Origin: Deltaproteobacteria bacterium RBG_13_61_14
GTDB taxonomy: Bacteria > RBG-13-61-14
NCBI GenBank assembly: GCA_001797815.1
Contig: MGQK01000024.1
Span: 10,063-27,547, forward strand
DNA: 17,485 nt
Direction of reading: 5' to 3'
Of the stretch, positions 16,482-17,485 are shown in pieces; the stretch's first letter is position 1, and each line of letters begins with the position of its first letter. Both the position numbers and the translations under genes were made by a program. The notes below the pieces were generated by a model. The model was given only the letters and a program-made list of their open reading frames with translations. It searched no databases and was not told the origin of the DNA.

Positions 16482-16649
16482 GATCATCACCGTTGCCCCC
16501 CTTTTATGGTGCATGCCAAAATTGAATTATTTTTTTGACTTCGGTATCAAAGATTGGATAGAGTAAGCCCAAGCCGAGATTGGCCCCCGCCCGGACGCGG
16601 GGCAGGCAGTGGACAGGAGGATTGCCTGGGCGTGATCATTCTTGGAAGA

Positions 16650-16817
16650 TCTCACGCCAAGCCGCTAAGCCGCAAAGGTTTACCGTTCTGCACCCTTGGC
16701 GTCTTGAGTTTCTTGGCATCCATAAAGCCCTGGGTGTTGCCAATCATGACCTTCCGCACCGCCAGGCTTCCGACCACGGTCAAAAAACTTAGTGCCTTTG
16801 CGCCTTTGCGTGAAAAT
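16650..16817. repeat. Two-arm inverted repeat of GCCAAG/GCAAAGG words
   Basis: The left arm (about 16650-16680) contains CTCACGCCAAGCCGCTAAGC and CGCAAAGG. The right arm (about 16788-16817) is the imperfect complement, CTTAGTGCCTTTGCGCCTTTG then CGTGAAAA. The 107-bp spacer has further TTGGCGTCTTGAG-like words. Same style as the elements at 2954 and 3432 but with different words. Confidence 0.6.
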
Positions 16818-16853
16818 CTTCCTTTCCGAGGGACTGACTTTCCTGTCCGCCAA

Positions 16854-16885
16854 CCTTCGTGCCCCTTCGTGTCCTTCGTGGATCA
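16854..16885. repeat. CTTCGTG tandem words
   Basis: Three CTTCGTG units with 2-4 nt spacers (CCTTCGTG, CCCCTTCGTG, TCCTTCGTG) then GATCAA. No complementary arm is seen nearby. It looks like one half of an inverted repeat of the kind seen at 2954. Confidence 0.55.
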
Positions 16886-16900
16886 ATCCTAATTTTTTTC

Positions 16901-16930
16901 TTGACTTTGGCTTCCTAATATGCCTATTAT
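16901..16930 (+). promoter_or_regulatory. Promoter toward the HEPN-like ORF
   Basis: -35 TTGACT (16901-16906), 18-bp spacer, -10 TATTAT (16925-16930), with a T-rich stretch just upstream. Start near 16937 would give a leader of about 90 nt to the ORF. Each hexamer matches consensus at five of six bases. Confidence 0.5.
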
Positions 16931-17026
16931 TTTGCTATTCCGAGCTTGGCTCGATTTGCGGATCCGGGCCGCCTTGCAGGGCCGATTATGGGAGGGACAA
17001 CCTCCGAATAAGGGGAATTAGGTACT

Positions 17027-17431
17027 TTGGGAGCTGCCCACCGCGATTTCAATGCCGGTCTCCTTTTCGATACAGAGAGTCGGGTAAGGGTGGACGTTTT
17101 AGATGATTTCATGGATCAAACAGAGTTCTTGTTAGAGGAAAGGTTAGATGTGCCTGCCACCTCTTTGGCTGGAGCAATCTTAGAAGATACATTGAGAATA
17201 ATTTGTGACCGACACAGCATCAGCTACCCTGATAAAACTAAGATAGACGCTCTTAATCGTTCTCTTGCAAGTGCGAAGGTATACGATAAACTAGTTCAAA
17301 AGCAGATTACAAGTTATGCAGATATGCGTAACAACGCTGATCACGGCCACTTTGATAAAATTCGTCATCAAGATGTAGAAGATTTTTTAAAATGGCTAAA
17401 GCGCTTTGTTATAGATCACCTCTCTAGGTAG
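17027..17431 (+). CDS. HEPN-like helical protein, possibly N-terminally truncated
   Basis: 134 residues if started at TTG 17027, ending at TAG. All-helical in appearance. The segment DVLDDFMDQTEFLLEERL...SLAGAILEDTLRIIC and the end YADMRNNADHGHFDKI resemble C-terminal domains of HEPN-type/DUF4145-like proteins. RNNADH fits the HEPN RX4-6H motif linked to RNase activity in toxin and defence proteins. Members I recall are longer, with an N-terminal part missing here. An in-frame ATG at 16988 is cut off after 7 codons by TAA 17009, so decay of the 5' end is possible. Start is unclear: other choices are GTG 17090 and ATG 17111, none with a good SD. Visibly richer in A/T than all other genes here, which suggests horizontal acquisition. 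Nothing further is seen from 17432 to the right edge. Confidence 0.6.
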   Translation: MGAAHRDFNAGLLFDTESRVRVDVLDDFMDQTEFLLEERLDVPATSLAGAILEDTLRIICDRHSISYPDKTKIDALNRSLASAKVYDKLVQKQITSYADMRNNADHGHFDKIRHQDVEDFLKWLKRFVIDHLSR

Positions 17432-17485
17432 TTGACAGTTGATGGAATGCGGTTGGCGGTTTAGGATAGATAGCCAATGAATTAG

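Larger units (their letters stand above)
16304..17026. other. Repeat-rich intergenic region upstream of glmU
   Basis: No protein gene supported. It contains the glmU promoter (minus), a cluster of hairpins (16386-16481), a two-arm repeat of GCAAAG words (16650-16817), a CTTCGTG tandem (16854-16885) and a plus-strand promoter (16901-16930). The stretch 16482-16649 has an A/T run and no feature that I recognise. Confidence 0.7.

Noticed and set aside
16535-16558. Second plus-strand promoter (TTGACT with TAGAGT)
   Set aside because: The -10 matches only four bases and no gene follows within 450 bp. The site at 16901 is better placed.
16650-16885. CRISPR array
   Set aside because: The repeats are 7-10 bp, degenerate and adjacent or inverted. 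There are no 23-40 bp identical repeats with unique spacers and no cas genes.

Overview
The window is GC-rich DNA (clearly above 55 % in its genes) with dense protein coding and two repeat-filled gaps. It reads as bacterial chromosome from an anaerobe, perhaps Desulfobacterota or a similar environmental lineage. That placement is an inference: it rests on the long acyl-CoA dehydratase activase, the paired DUF35 proteins, the TTG/GTG starts and the intergenic repeat style. No rRNA, tRNA, CRISPR array, transposase or phage gene was seen.

Layout. Positions 1-2920 (minus) hold the first 973 residues of a 2-hydroxyacyl-CoA dehydratase/benzoyl-CoA reductase-type activase that runs off the left edge. 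It is driven by a near-consensus promoter overlapped by a perfect 24-bp palindromic operator. Positions 2921-3865 are a gap with nested inverted repeats, a plus-strand promoter and a possibly folded leader. At 3866-6571 (plus) lies a PEP-synthase-like dikinase with rifampicin-phosphotransferase domain order. It ends 14 bp from a convergent pair of DUF35 zinc-ribbon/OB-fold genes (6586-7753, minus), one of which carries a lysine-rich tail.

Positions 7832-16303 (minus) are framed by the two UDP-GlcNAc synthesis genes glmU (upstream) and glmS (downstream). Between them sits a translationally coupled trio that overlaps the end of glmU: a secreted, cysteine-rich DUF3604 protein (PHP-like), a membrane-anchored parvulin-type isomerase and a NicO-family Ni/Co transporter with a histidine-rich loop. 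This trio is the best candidate in the window for a poorly described functional unit: export, fold and metal-handle one periplasmic enzyme. The right end (16304-17485) is repeat-rich DNA followed by an AT-richer HEPN-like ORF that looks acquired and perhaps N-terminally truncated.

How the parts connect. The activase, the DUF35 pair (normally thiolase partners) and possibly the dikinase fit anaerobic acyl-CoA or aromatic metabolism, but the dehydratase and thiolase they would serve are not in the window. The glmU-glmS block is cell-envelope precursor synthesis with the metal/periplasm trio inserted. At least eight short repeat elements fall in the gaps, and one perfect palindrome lies in frame inside the NicO gene.
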